Assembly (NCBI GenBank): GCA_025454255.1
Contig: JALOOU010000045.1
Coordinates: forward strand, 1 to 64,000
Length of the DNA stretch: 64,000 nt
Source of the DNA: Desulfobacterales bacterium
GTDB lineage: Bacteria > Desulfobacterota > Desulfobacteria > Desulfobacterales > SpSt-501
Direction: 5' to 3'
The position numbers and the translations under genes were made by a program. Below the pieces are notes generated by a model. The model saw nothing but the letters and a program-made list of their open reading frames with translations. It did not search any database and was not told the DNA's origin. Shown here piece after piece: positions 52,249 to 60,430 of the stretch; position 1 is the first letter of the stretch, and each line of letters opens with the position of its first letter.

Positions 52249-53292
52249 TCAGCCCTTTTTGCGGCCGGCCGCCAGCCTGGCGGCGAGCTTTATGGCCTCG
52301 ATCATCGACTGGGGCGTGGCCCGGCCCTCTCCGGCCTTGCCGAAGGCGGTCCCGTGGTCCACCGAGACCCGGATGATCGGCAGCCCCAGAGTGACGTTGA
52401 CCCCCGCCATCTGGCCCCAGGTGCCGGTCGCGTCGTCGTACTGAAACCCCATGAGTTTGGTGGGGATGTGGCCCTGGTCGTGGTACATGACGACGACCAG
52501 GTCGTACATGCCCCCGCGCATTTTGGAAAAGACCGTGTCGGCCGGCAGCGGACCCTCCGCCCGGATCCCGTCGGCCCGGGCGGCCGCGACCGCCGGCGCG
52601 ATCTCCCGGTCGTCCTCCTCGCCGAAGAGGCCCCCCTCCCCGCAGTGCGGGTTCAGCCCGGCGACGGCGATCCGCGGGGAGTCGATCCCCATCCGCCGCA
52701 GCGCCTCGTCGGCCAGACGGATCACGGTCAGCACCCGCTCCTTCGTCACGCGCTCGCAGGCCGTCTTCAGCGACACGTGGGTCGACACGTGGGCCACGCG
52801 AAAGCGGCCCTCGGCCAGCATCATCGAATAGTCCCGCGTTCCGGTCAGCTCGGCGTAGATCTCGGTGTGGCCGGCGTAGTGGAACCCGCCGGCGTTGATG
52901 GCGGCCTTGTTGATCGGGCCGGTGACGGTGGCGGCGATCTCGCCGGCCATGGCCAGCTCGATCACCTTGGCCACGTATTCGAAGGAGGCCCGCCCCTGCG
53001 CGGCGGTCACCTGCTTGTGGCGCAGCTGCGAAAGCGGCAGGTTGGCGAGGTCGAGCACGTCGACGGCGCCGAGCGCAAACTGCGCCTCGGCCACCTTTTG
53101 GCGCGCGGCGGTTGCGAGCTTCAGGCCGCTGAAGCGCACGGCGTCTTCCATGACACCCGCATCCCCCACCACGATCGGCCGGCAGATGCCGTAAATTTCA
53201 TCCAAGGCCAGCGCCTTGGCGCAGATCTCCGGCCCGATCCCCGCCGGGTCCCCCATGGATATGCCGATGATCGGCAAGCTTTTGTTTTCCAA
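52249..53292 (-). CDS. pdxA: PdxA-family 4-hydroxythreonine-4-phosphate dehydrogenase-like protein (PdxA2 type)
   Basis: This protein of about 347 residues has LPIIGISMGDPAGIGPEICAKAL at the N-terminus. Metal-binding histidines are in GFHYAGHTEIYAELTG, HVSTHVSL and VVVMYHDQGHIPTKLMGF, and the active-site region is VTGPINKAAINAGG. The preferred start is TTG 53292 with AAAGGGGG upstream; GTG 53319 is the alternative. Beside a LarA homologue and a GatZ-like gene, it may be the catabolic PdxA2 that oxidises four-carbon phosphosugar acids, and not the vitamin B6 enzyme. That is inferred from context. Confidence 0.88.
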   Translation of the reverse strand: MENKSLPIIGISMGDPAGIGPEICAKALALDEIYGICRPIVVGDAGVMEDAVRFSGLKLATAARQKVAEAQFALGAVDVLDLANLPLSQLRHKQVTAAQGRASFEYVAKVIELAMAGEIAATVTGPINKAAINAGGFHYAGHTEIYAELTGTRDYSMMLAEGRFRVAHVSTHVSLKTACERVTKERVLTVIRLADEALRRMGIDSPRIAVAGLNPHCGEGGLFGEEDDREIAPAVAAARADGIRAEGPLPADTVFSKMRGGMYDLVVVMYHDQGHIPTKLMGFQYDDATGTWGQMAGVNVTLGLPIIRVSVDHGTAFGKAGEGRATPQSMIEAIKLAARLAAGRKKG

Positions 53293-53393
53293 ACGAACCC
53301 CCTTTCCGCATTCGTTCACGGCGAATGCCTTTTCCCCTCTGGAACGATGGGGTTAGCGGCATTCTGGTAATGAACCCAACACTTGCCCCCGGC

Positions 53394-53499
53394 GTCGACT
53401 TCGTAATAAGCCCAAGTTCAAGGCGTGAGAGTTTCGCAGAGCGAGGCGTAGCTGCGAAATGAAGCACAACGCCGAAATTGGGCTTATTCCGAAGTCGAC
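53394..53499. repeat. 106-base palindromic element overlapping the 3' end of larA
   Basis: Terminal arms of 22 bases (starting GTCGACTTCG and ending CGAAGTCGAC) match with one mismatch. Inner arms (AAGGCGT/ACGCC and TTTCGCAG/CTGCGAAA) extend the structure. The right arm supplies the last codons and TAA stop of larA. It looks like a MITE or large REP-type insertion. Confidence 0.7.
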
Positions 53500-54764
53500 C
53501 CCCGGATCGGCAGCAGGTCCGGCGCATGGGTCAGCACCGCCACCCGGGCGCCCGGCCCCCGGCGCCGCAGGGCCTCCGCCAACGCCCACTGCAGGCTGGG
53601 CGCGTGGGTGTGGCCGAGCTTAACCTTGTGCTCGGCCGGAATGCCCGGCGAAAAGGTGATCACCGAGGCCTTCTCGCGCACCAGGGCCCAGGCCACGGCC
53701 AGGGCCGCGGCCACCCCGTTTTTGATCCGGCCCTCCCGGTAGGCGGCCCTGATCCGGCGCGAGGGCCAGGCGGTGTAATCGAGCAGGTCCGTGTGCACCG
53801 GGCTCACCCCCTCGGGCGCCGGGGTGCAGACGATGATCGTGCCCCCGGGCTTGACCATGCGCTGGGCCGGGTACTGGGCCTTGTGGGACTGCCAGAAGTC
53901 GAGGTCGCAGGGGGCGGAGTTCGCGATCACGATGTCGGGTTGCTCGCGGTAGGCCACCCCGTAGATCCGCCGGGCCGCGCGGACCCCGGCCGCGAAGGCC
54001 GCGCGCATCTCTCCGAAGAAAAGGTCTGTGACCCGCCCCTGGCTGTCCATGACGACGTTGAAGATCGTGCGCATGCCCACCCGGTCGGCCATGTCGTCCA
54101 TGTCCCGGCGCACCGGGTTCTCCTCGATCCCGAGCAGGGAGTCCCCTCCGCCCTCGCAGGAGAGCATGTGGGTTTCGGCCGTGGTCTGCGGGCCGCAGAC
54201 CCCGGGCTGGATGATCTTGGAGCTGCCCGAGAAGCCCGGGATGTGGTGCGGGACGATGGCCCCCAGGCCGATGACGACATCCGCCGCCACCACGGCGCGG
54301 TTGACCATGAGCGGGGTCCCGGCGGCCGAACGGCCCAGATCGACCAGGTTGTCGGGCTCCCGCCACTCGTGGTTGAACACCCGGATCCGCCGCCGGACGG
54401 CGGCGCCCACCTTGGCGTCGATCTCGGGCTCGCTCATGTAGCGGTGGGTGCCCAGGGCCAGAATGCAGCCGATGCGGCCGTCCGGCACGCCGGCCGCATT
54501 GAGCCGGTCGAGCAGCGGGGGGATCATGCGGTCGACCGGGGTGAGCCGGGTGTTGTCGTCGCTTACCAGCAGCACGCGGTCGCCCGGCCGCACCCACTGC
54601 TCGAGCGGCGGCTGCCCGATGGGGTCGGCGAGGGCGGCCGCAATGGCCGCCTGCAGGTCCGCCAGCGGGACGGATGCATGCGGGGCGATGACCTGCGCGA
54701 GGTTGGCCTCCGGGATATCGACGCCCAGCGGTTGGCCGTCGAAGGGGATGGTGACGGTCGTCAT
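53484..54764 (-). CDS. larA: Nickel-pincer-cofactor racemase/epimerase, LarA family
   Basis: This 426-residue LarA homologue has VLLVSDDNTRLTP, ILALGTHRYMSEPE (first His), VPHHIPGFSGSSKIIQPGVCG (His and the cofactor-linking Lys) and TTAETHMLS (last His), so all catalytic residues of lactate racemase are present. LarA-like enzymes racemise or epimerise 2-hydroxy acids using a nickel pincer nucleotide. GFSGSSKII in place of GYSGGRK suggests a non-lactate substrate. No larB/C/E genes are nearby. The last five codons (GSTSE) come from a palindromic repeat. Confidence 0.88.
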   Translation of the reverse strand: MTTVTIPFDGQPLGVDIPEANLAQVIAPHASVPLADLQAAIAAALADPIGQPPLEQWVRPGDRVLLVSDDNTRLTPVDRMIPPLLDRLNAAGVPDGRIGCILALGTHRYMSEPEIDAKVGAAVRRRIRVFNHEWREPDNLVDLGRSAAGTPLMVNRAVVAADVVIGLGAIVPHHIPGFSGSSKIIQPGVCGPQTTAETHMLSCEGGGDSLLGIEENPVRRDMDDMADRVGMRTIFNVVMDSQGRVTDLFFGEMRAAFAAGVRAARRIYGVAYREQPDIVIANSAPCDLDFWQSHKAQYPAQRMVKPGGTIIVCTPAPEGVSPVHTDLLDYTAWPSRRIRAAYREGRIKNGVAAALAVAWALVREKASVITFSPGIPAEHKVKLGHTHAPSLQWALAEALRRRGPGARVAVLTHAPDLLPIRGSTSE

Positions 54765-54782
54765 GCAGGATCCTGTTCGGCA

Positions 54783-54854
54783 AAATCCCTCCTGACCTCC
54801 CTTTGCCGAAGGGAGGGATCACCCCTCTTTGACAAAGAGGGGCCAGGGGGATTT
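54783..54854. repeat. Two-hairpin intergenic repeat, copy 2
   Basis: This is the same design as 52118-52191: AAATCCC...GGGATTT ends, CCTCCCTTT/AAGGGAGGG and CCCCTCTTT/AAAGAGGGG hairpins. It lies just upstream of larA, so the pdxA-larA pair is bracketed by the two copies. The rest of the 283-base gap to 55048 shows nothing else. Confidence 0.7.
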
Positions 54855-55047
54855 CGGAAACGATGTCAATTCAATTTCGAGACGATCAATAGGTTCGGGA
54901 GAGATGAGTTACTCGATTAGGCGGCTGGAGTCAACCTGGGCCGGAGAACGCGCGCCGGCCGGAGGCCGCTTCCCCCGGCCGTTGACCGCCCCCCGACTGC
55001 TGCGATATCATACGGCATTTTTCGGAATCCGGCGAGGAGAGCTGCAA

Positions 55048-56334
55048 ATGGCGCTCGAAGAGCTGAAAGCGGACCACCTCGCCTCCCGCCGCGGGGGGCA
55101 GGCCGCCGTCTGCTCGGCGCACCCCGAGGTGCTGGCGGCCGCCATCGAACTGGCCGCCGACAACGGCCGCCCGCTTCTGGTGGAGGCCACCGCCGGCCAG
55201 GTCAACCAGTTCGGCGGCTACACCGGAATGACCCCCGCCCGCTTCGCATCCTTTCTGAACGGCGTCGCGGACGGCATGGGGTTTCCCCGCGACCGGCTGC
55301 TGATGGGGGCCGACCACCTGGGGCCCTACGTCTGGAGGTCGGAGACGGCGGCGGCGGCCATGGCCAAGGCCGCCGAGCTGGCCCGCCAGTGCATTTCGGC
55401 CGGCTTCGTCAAAATCCATCTGGACACCGGCTTCGGCTGCAGCGACGATGCCGCCGCGATCCTCCCCCCGGCGCTGGCGGCCGAGCGGGCGGTTGGCTTG
55501 TGCGGCGCCTGCGAGGCGCAGGCGGCCCGCCTGCCGGCCGGCCGGCGGCGCCCGCTTTACGTGATCGGCGCCGAGGTGCCGCCGCCCGGCGGCGCGTTGG
55601 AGCAGCCCGAGGCGGTCGAGCTCACCCGGCCCGAAGAGGTCGCCGAATTCATCGGCTTGGCCGAGAGGGGGTTCCGCCAGGCCGGCCTGGCCCAAGCCTG
55701 GGAGCGGGTGCTCGCCGTCGTCGTCCAGCCCGGGGTCGACTTCGGGGACGCGGGCGTGGCCCGCTACGCGCCGGACAAGGCCCGGGCCCTTTCGCAGTTC
55801 CATGCCGCGCTGCCCGGGATCATGACCTACGAGGTCCACTCCACCGACTACCAGCCGCCCGAGGCCCTGGCGCAGATGGTGGCCGGCCATTTCACCCTGC
55901 TCAAGGTCGGCCCCTGCCTGACCCACGCCTTCCGCGAGGCCGTGTTCGCCCTGGAGCAGATCGAGCTGGAGCTGCTGAAGGCCCGGCGCTCCGCGGCGCC
56001 CTCCGAGCTGAGCCGGGTCATGGAGGGGCTCATGCGCGCACACCCGGCGCACTGGCGTTCGCACTATCGCGGCAGCGCGGAGGAGCTCCGCCGCAAGCGG
56101 CGCTCCAGCCGGCTTGACCGGATCCGCTACTACTGGTCCATGCCGGAGGCGCAGGCGGCGCTTGCGCGGCTGCGCAGCAACCTGGCGCCGGCGGTCCCGG
56201 CCGAACTCGCCGCGATCCATTTCCCGGAAGCCGGCCGGTGGCCGCAAACGGACGGCCGGGGCTGCGAGCCCACCCGGCTGGTCCGCCGCCGGATCCGCGC
56301 GGCACTGGAGCCCTACGCCCTTGCATGCCGGTGA
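55048..56334 (+). CDS. GatZ/KbaZ-like class II tagatose-bisphosphate aldolase non-catalytic subunit family
   Basis: This 428-residue TIM-barrel protein has AVCSAHPEVLAAAIELAADNGRPLLVEATAGQVNQFGGYTGMTPARFASF, DRLLMGADHLGPYVW and LLKVGPCLTHAFREAVFALEQIE, the GatZ/KbaZ pattern. In enteric bacteria GatZ stabilises the aldolase GatY. Here no GatY is adjacent, so it may act alone on a sugar-phosphate. The start ATG 55048 follows GGCGAGGAG; the ORF track extends too far upstream into the repeat. It is divergent from larA. Confidence 0.88.
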   Translation: MALEELKADHLASRRGGQAAVCSAHPEVLAAAIELAADNGRPLLVEATAGQVNQFGGYTGMTPARFASFLNGVADGMGFPRDRLLMGADHLGPYVWRSETAAAAMAKAAELARQCISAGFVKIHLDTGFGCSDDAAAILPPALAAERAVGLCGACEAQAARLPAGRRRPLYVIGAEVPPPGGALEQPEAVELTRPEEVAEFIGLAERGFRQAGLAQAWERVLAVVVQPGVDFGDAGVARYAPDKARALSQFHAALPGIMTYEVHSTDYQPPEALAQMVAGHFTLLKVGPCLTHAFREAVFALEQIELELLKARRSAAPSELSRVMEGLMRAHPAHWRSHYRGSAEELRRKRRSSRLDRIRYYWSMPEAQAALARLRSNLAPAVPAELAAIHFPEAGRWPQTDGRGCEPTRLVRRRIRAALEPYALACR

Positions 56335-56388
56335 AGAAGACGATAGGAGTAGCCAGCAGCCTCTAACCCATACCCGCGGAGGTGTCTC

Positions 56389-57204
56389 ATGGCAAAGCGC
56401 GCTCTGTGCATCGGCATCAACGACTACCCCGGGACCGGCAGCGACCTCGCCGGGTGCGTGAACGACGCCAACGACTGGGCGGCGGCCCTCGCCAAGCGCG
56501 GGTTCAGCGTCGCAACGCTCTTCGACCGCAAGGCCACCGGGGCCGGCATCCGCACGGCGATCAGGACCCTCCTCGATGCCTCCAAGCGCGGGGACAGCCT
56601 GATCGTCCAGTACTCCGGCCACGGCTCCTTCGTGCCGGACGCGGACGGCGACGAGCCGGACGGCACCGACGAGTGCCTCTGCCCCTACGACATCGGCAGC
56701 CGCGGCCCGATCACCGACGACGAGCTCTTCGAGCTGTTCAACGCCAAGGCCGCGGGCGCCCGGCTGGTGATGATCTCCGACTCCTGCCATTCGGGCACCG
56801 TGTCGCGCTTTGCGCCGATCTCCACCCCGCCCACCATGCCCGGCCCGGCGGCGCCCCGGCGCATCGTGCGCTTCCTGCCGCCGGCGGTGTTCCTCTCCAG
56901 GCGCGAGGTGGGCAAAATGGGTCTCTCGCGCGCCCTGCACCGCTCGAGCCCCCCCGGCCGCTACGCCTCGCTCCTGATGTCCGGCTGTCAGGACACCGAA
57001 TACAGCTACGACGCCTGGTTCCAGGGCCGTGCCAACGGGGCCTTCACCTACGTCGCCCTGCGCGCGCTCGCGTCCCTGCCGGCCAAGGCGACCTACCGCG
57101 ACTGGTACAACGCGATCCGCAAGGCGCTGCCCTCGCAGCAGTACCCGCAGACGCCCAACCTGTACGGCTCCTCCAGCATGAAGCGCTGGAAGGCGCTGGG
57201 GTGA
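56389..57204 (+). CDS. Caspase-like peptidase (orthocaspase/metacaspase, C14 family)
   Basis: This 271-residue protein is a p20-like caspase fold: KRALCIGINDYPGTGSDLAGCVNDANDW, catalytic His78 in VQYSGHGS and catalytic Cys133 in MISDSCHSG, with an acidic pocket (PDADGDEPDGTDECLCPYD). No extra domain, signal peptide or membrane segment is visible. Prokaryotic members cleave after Arg or Lys and need calcium. AGGTGTCTC is the only hint of an RBS. It follows the GatZ-like gene by 54 bases. Confidence 0.9.
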   Translation: MAKRALCIGINDYPGTGSDLAGCVNDANDWAAALAKRGFSVATLFDRKATGAGIRTAIRTLLDASKRGDSLIVQYSGHGSFVPDADGDEPDGTDECLCPYDIGSRGPITDDELFELFNAKAAGARLVMISDSCHSGTVSRFAPISTPPTMPGPAAPRRIVRFLPPAVFLSRREVGKMGLSRALHRSSPPGRYASLLMSGCQDTEYSYDAWFQGRANGAFTYVALRALASLPAKATYRDWYNAIRKALPSQQYPQTPNLYGSSSMKRWKALG

Positions 57205-57611
57205 CCGCGGGGGCTCTGGATGGCCCTCGTGAAGTTCTACGAGGTCCAGAAGCACTCGATCCTGAAGGGCCGTCTGTAACGCCCCATTCCCGCCTTCATG
57301 GACGAGACGTTTTTTCCGGACCAAGCTCGGTGCCGAGCAGCGCGCGATCGCAGCCGAAGCGGCCGTGTTTCTGGCCCCCCACCCAGCGGCTTTTCGCAGG
57401 AAGCCGACATCCAGGGATCGAGAAGCTCGAGATTGAAGCGGACATTCGCTTCGGCTCGAGGCAAACCGTCTGGGCGGATCGCCGTTACCCCGCGATCTGG
57501 CTGGGCGAGGTGCTCCACCCGGCGGAGCTGATGGCCCGACCCCATGGCCCGGGGGGAATGCGGCGGGGATGAACGCCCCGCCGCTAACAAAATCGCCCAG
57601 GAGAGGTCCGC
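57205..57611. other. 407-base gap, no confident gene
   Basis: A short frame (MALVKFYEVQKHSILKGRL) follows the caspase gene. Two other frames give coding-like stretches, RFFRTKLGAEQRAIAAEAAV and KLEIEADIRFGSRQTVWADR, separated by frame changes and stops. These may be the remains of a decayed gene that I cannot identify. An AGGAGAGG ribosome site for the next gene lies at the right end. Confidence 0.4.
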
Positions 57612-58772
57612 ATGCCCTTGTTGGCCGAAGAGCTTGCCTGCGTCATCGACCTGCGGCGGCGACTGCACCGCACGCCGGAGCAGGCCGGCAACGAAGCCGC
57701 CGCCGCCGGCCTGCTTTTGGGCTTCATCTCCCGCTTTCGGCCGGATGAGGTGATCACAGGCCTCGGCGGGCATGGGGCGGCCGCGGTCTTCAGGGGGCCT
57801 GAGCCCGGCCCCACCGTGGCCTTCCGGGCCGAGCTCGATGCGGTGCCGGTCGCGGAAGTCGACGGCGCCGCCCACTGCTCCCGCGCGCCGGGTGCGTCCC
57901 ACACCTGCGGCCACGACGGCCACGCCGCCATCGTGGCCGGCGTGAGCTGCGTGCTGGCCCGCCGGCCGGTTCGCCGGGGCCGCGTGGTGCTGCTGTTCCA
58001 GCCTTCCGAGGAGACGGGCGAAGGGGCGCAGCGGGTCATCGCGGACCCCAAGTTTCAGCGCATCAAACCGGACTGGATTTTCGCCCTGCACAACCTGCCC
58101 GGCCATGACCGGGGGCAGGTGCTCGTCCGCGCGGGGGTCTTCGCCTGCGCCTCCAGCGGCATGGTGGTAGAACTCACCGGGGCCACCTCCCACGCCGCCC
58201 ACCCTGAGCAGGCCCGCTGCCCGGCCCTGGCCATGTGCGCGATCATAAAAAACTTGATCGCCCTGCCCCGCAGCTTCGACTTTTTCACCCTGGTGACCGT
58301 GGTGCATGCCCGTCTGGGAGAGATCGCTTTCGGCACCACACCCGGCCGGGCGGAGATCATGGCCACGCTGCGCGCCGCCGGGGACGATCAAATGCAGCAG
58401 CTGCTGGCGGCAGCGCGCCGCCTGGCCGCGGAGCAGGCCGCCCGGGAACGGCTGGAGCTCGCGACCCGCTTTTGCGACCCGTTCGCGGCCCTGGCCAACG
58501 ACCCGGCCGCCGTGGACCTGATCCGCCGCGCCGCCTTCGAATCCGGCCGAGAGCTCCGCGAGACCGCCGAGCCCTTCCGCTGGTCGGACGATTTCGGCCG
58601 CTTCACGGCGGTCGCGAAAGGGGCCATGTTCGGCCTGGGTGCGGGCCGGACCCACGCACCCCTGCACAGCCCGACATACGACTTCCCCCACGAGCTGATT
58701 CCCATGGGGGTGGAGCTGTTCGAGCGCATTCTCGCCGGAGTCTCCGCTCCGCCCGAACAAGAGCGTCGTTGA
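57612..58772 (+). CDS. M20D-family amidohydrolase (hippurate/IAA-amino-acid hydrolase type)
   Basis: This 386-residue metal-dependent amidohydrolase has LRRRLHRTPEQAGNEAAAA, VAFRAELDAVPV, the metal motif ASHTCGHDGHAAI, LLFQPSEETGEGAQRVI and FALHNLPG. ELTGATSHAAHPE in the dimerisation domain and APLHSPTYDFPHELIPMGVELF at the end carry the remaining ligand region. Family members split N-acyl amino acids. The first residues match typical starts, and CAGGAGAGG lies upstream. Confidence 0.93.
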   Translation: MPLLAEELACVIDLRRRLHRTPEQAGNEAAAAGLLLGFISRFRPDEVITGLGGHGAAAVFRGPEPGPTVAFRAELDAVPVAEVDGAAHCSRAPGASHTCGHDGHAAIVAGVSCVLARRPVRRGRVVLLFQPSEETGEGAQRVIADPKFQRIKPDWIFALHNLPGHDRGQVLVRAGVFACASSGMVVELTGATSHAAHPEQARCPALAMCAIIKNLIALPRSFDFFTLVTVVHARLGEIAFGTTPGRAEIMATLRAAGDDQMQQLLAAARRLAAEQAARERLELATRFCDPFAALANDPAAVDLIRRAAFESGRELRETAEPFRWSDDFGRFTAVAKGAMFGLGAGRTHAPLHSPTYDFPHELIPMGVELFERILAGVSAPPEQERR

Positions 58773-59016
58773 AATCCCCGGGCGCAAGGCCGGCGCGGGA
58801 TCAGCGCCGCCCGCCCCGGCTAACTCCGCGGGATGCAGCTGGTTGCTCCGAGGCTGAACCATCTTCATCCGTCCGGCGGCATGGGGGGCTTTCCGCTCGA
58901 GCGCCTTGAATTGCCAATTCAGCCCGCCGGTGGTACAACCCATTCACTCGCCGCCACAAGGCGAACACTTTGTTCCCTGAAGATCGGCCGAAGAAATCTG
59001 CTCTGGAGGGGCACCC

Positions 59017-59433
59017 GTGGACGAACGAAAACCTGCCATCATCGTGTCATCGCTCGACTTCGAGCGGCTCGAGGCGCTGCTGGACTCGCTGCCGCCCAAC
59101 AGCTTCCCGGAGGCGGAGCTGCTGGCGGCGGAGCTCGACCGGGCCCGGAAGCTCGATCCGCAAAAAATGCCGGCCGACGTCGTCACCATGAATTCCAGGG
59201 TGCGCTTCGCCGTGGAGCCCTCCGGCAAAGAGTACGAGCTGACCCTGGTCTACCCAAAGGCCATCGACGAGTCCGCCGGCAAGATCTCCATCCTCGCCCC
59301 CGTCGGCAGCGCCCTGCTGGGCCTCTCCGTCGGCCAGGAGATCGAATGGCCCGCGCCGGGCGGAAACATCGTCCGCGTGCGGATCATCGACATCCTCTAC
59401 CAGCCGGAGCGCGCCGGGGATTTCCACCTCTGA
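59017..59433 (+). CDS. rnk: Rnk/GreA-C-terminal-like regulator of nucleoside diphosphate kinase
   Basis: This 138-residue protein starts with GTG (GGAGGGG six bases upstream). IIVSSLDFERLEALLDSLP and EAELLAAELDRARKLDPQKMPADVVTMNSRV form the N-terminal Rnk helices. The C-terminal half (YELTLVYPKAIDESAGKISILAPVGSALLGLSVGQEIEWPAPGG) is the GreA/B C-terminal fold that binds RNA polymerase. The 244-base gap before it contains no other gene. Confidence 0.9.
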   Translation: MDERKPAIIVSSLDFERLEALLDSLPPNSFPEAELLAAELDRARKLDPQKMPADVVTMNSRVRFAVEPSGKEYELTLVYPKAIDESAGKISILAPVGSALLGLSVGQEIEWPAPGGNIVRVRIIDILYQPERAGDFHL

Positions 59434-59459
59434 CGATAGAGGCGGCGCTTTTGGACGTT

Positions 59460-59591
59460 ATGCTTTCCAGGGAGGCTCTGGTCCTGCGGGAGGAGGCACG
59501 CGAGCTGGTGCGCCGGGGCTCCGTGCGGGATGATCCCGGAGATGGAGCAGGAGCGCATCCGCCGTCGCAAAGGACCCCGCGCGGGTTTTAG
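59460..59591 (+). pseudogene. Remnant of an acyl-CoA dehydrogenase N-terminus
   Basis: One frame reads MLSREALVLREEARELVRRG followed by SVR. A +1 shift then gives MIPEMEQERIRRRKGPRAGF and a stop. Together they resemble the first helices of acyl-CoA dehydrogenases (REEVRxFVR...VPREMxxEMDxExI). The rest of the gene is absent because fdhD follows on the other strand. The evidence is short, so confidence is modest. Confidence 0.4.
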
Positions 59592-60430
59592 CAGAGGATG
59601 CGCTCCCTGCCGCAGGCGATGATGAGCTCGGACCGCCGGGCGGTGCAGGCGAGGGTCATGTTGAGCGCCCGGCCCATTTCGGCGGCGAGCGCGGTGGGCC
59701 GCGACATCCCGACCACGATGGGCAGCCGCGCGCGGGCGGCCTTCTGAACCATCTCGTAGCTGATGCGCGAGGAGAGGATCAGAAGCGCGGCCGCGGAGAG
59801 CTTCCGGCCGACGAAGGCCTTGCCGATGGCCTTGTCGAGCGCGTTGTGCCGCCCGACGTCCTCGGCGAAGGAGAGCGTCTCCAGGCGGCGGTCGATCAGC
59901 ATCGCCGCGTGCGCGCCCCGCGTGCGGCGGTGGATGACCTGGTTTTCGGCGAGCCGCTCGATGCATTTCAGGAGCTGGTCGATCGAAACCCGGAACGGGT
60001 CCGTGTTGGGGGCGACGACCTGGTAGATATCCTTGACCATCTCCTTGCCGCAGATCCCGCAGCTGGTCTGGCTGACGAAGCTCTTGCGCTCGAGCAGCTC
60101 GCCCACCTTTTCGCGCCGCTCGGGCTTCAGGCGCACCTCGATGATGTTCGGGTCCAGGTCCTTGCAGTAGCCGATGGAGGCAAAATCATCGGGGGAGTCC
60201 GCGATCCCCTCCCCCAGGCAGAACCCCGCCGCGTGGAACAGCTCCTCCCCGGGGGTGCGCATCACGACCGAGTAGGGCTTGCCGTCGATGCGGATGAGAA
60301 GCGGCTCCTCCCCGATGAACTCGCACGCATCGGGCCGGCATGCGCCGGCCTCGCAGCGGAAAATCGAGTTGGGGTGGGCAACCAAGCCGGCCATGTCCGC
60401 GGCGGGCCCGCTGCATGGGTCTTCGCTCAT
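59588..60430 (-). CDS. fdhD: Formate dehydrogenase sulfurtransferase FdhD
   Basis: This 280-residue protein moves sulfur to the molybdenum/tungsten cofactor of formate dehydrogenase. It has EEPLLIRIDGKPYSVVMRTPG, the sulfur-carrying cysteines in QTSCGICGKE (Cys124 and Cys127), FAEDVGRHNALDKAIG and the tail STRISYEMVQKA-like region (SSRISYEMVQKAARARLPIVVGMSRPTALA). The ATG overlaps the mvhD stop as ATGA. No formate dehydrogenase catalytic subunit lies in the window; one may be upstream of the hdrA gene beyond the right edge. Confidence 0.95.
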   Translation of the reverse strand: MSEDPCSGPAADMAGLVAHPNSIFRCEAGACRPDACEFIGEEPLLIRIDGKPYSVVMRTPGEELFHAAGFCLGEGIADSPDDFASIGYCKDLDPNIIEVRLKPERREKVGELLERKSFVSQTSCGICGKEMVKDIYQVVAPNTDPFRVSIDQLLKCIERLAENQVIHRRTRGAHAAMLIDRRLETLSFAEDVGRHNALDKAIGKAFVGRKLSAAALLILSSRISYEMVQKAARARLPIVVGMSRPTALAAEMGRALNMTLACTARRSELIIACGRERILC

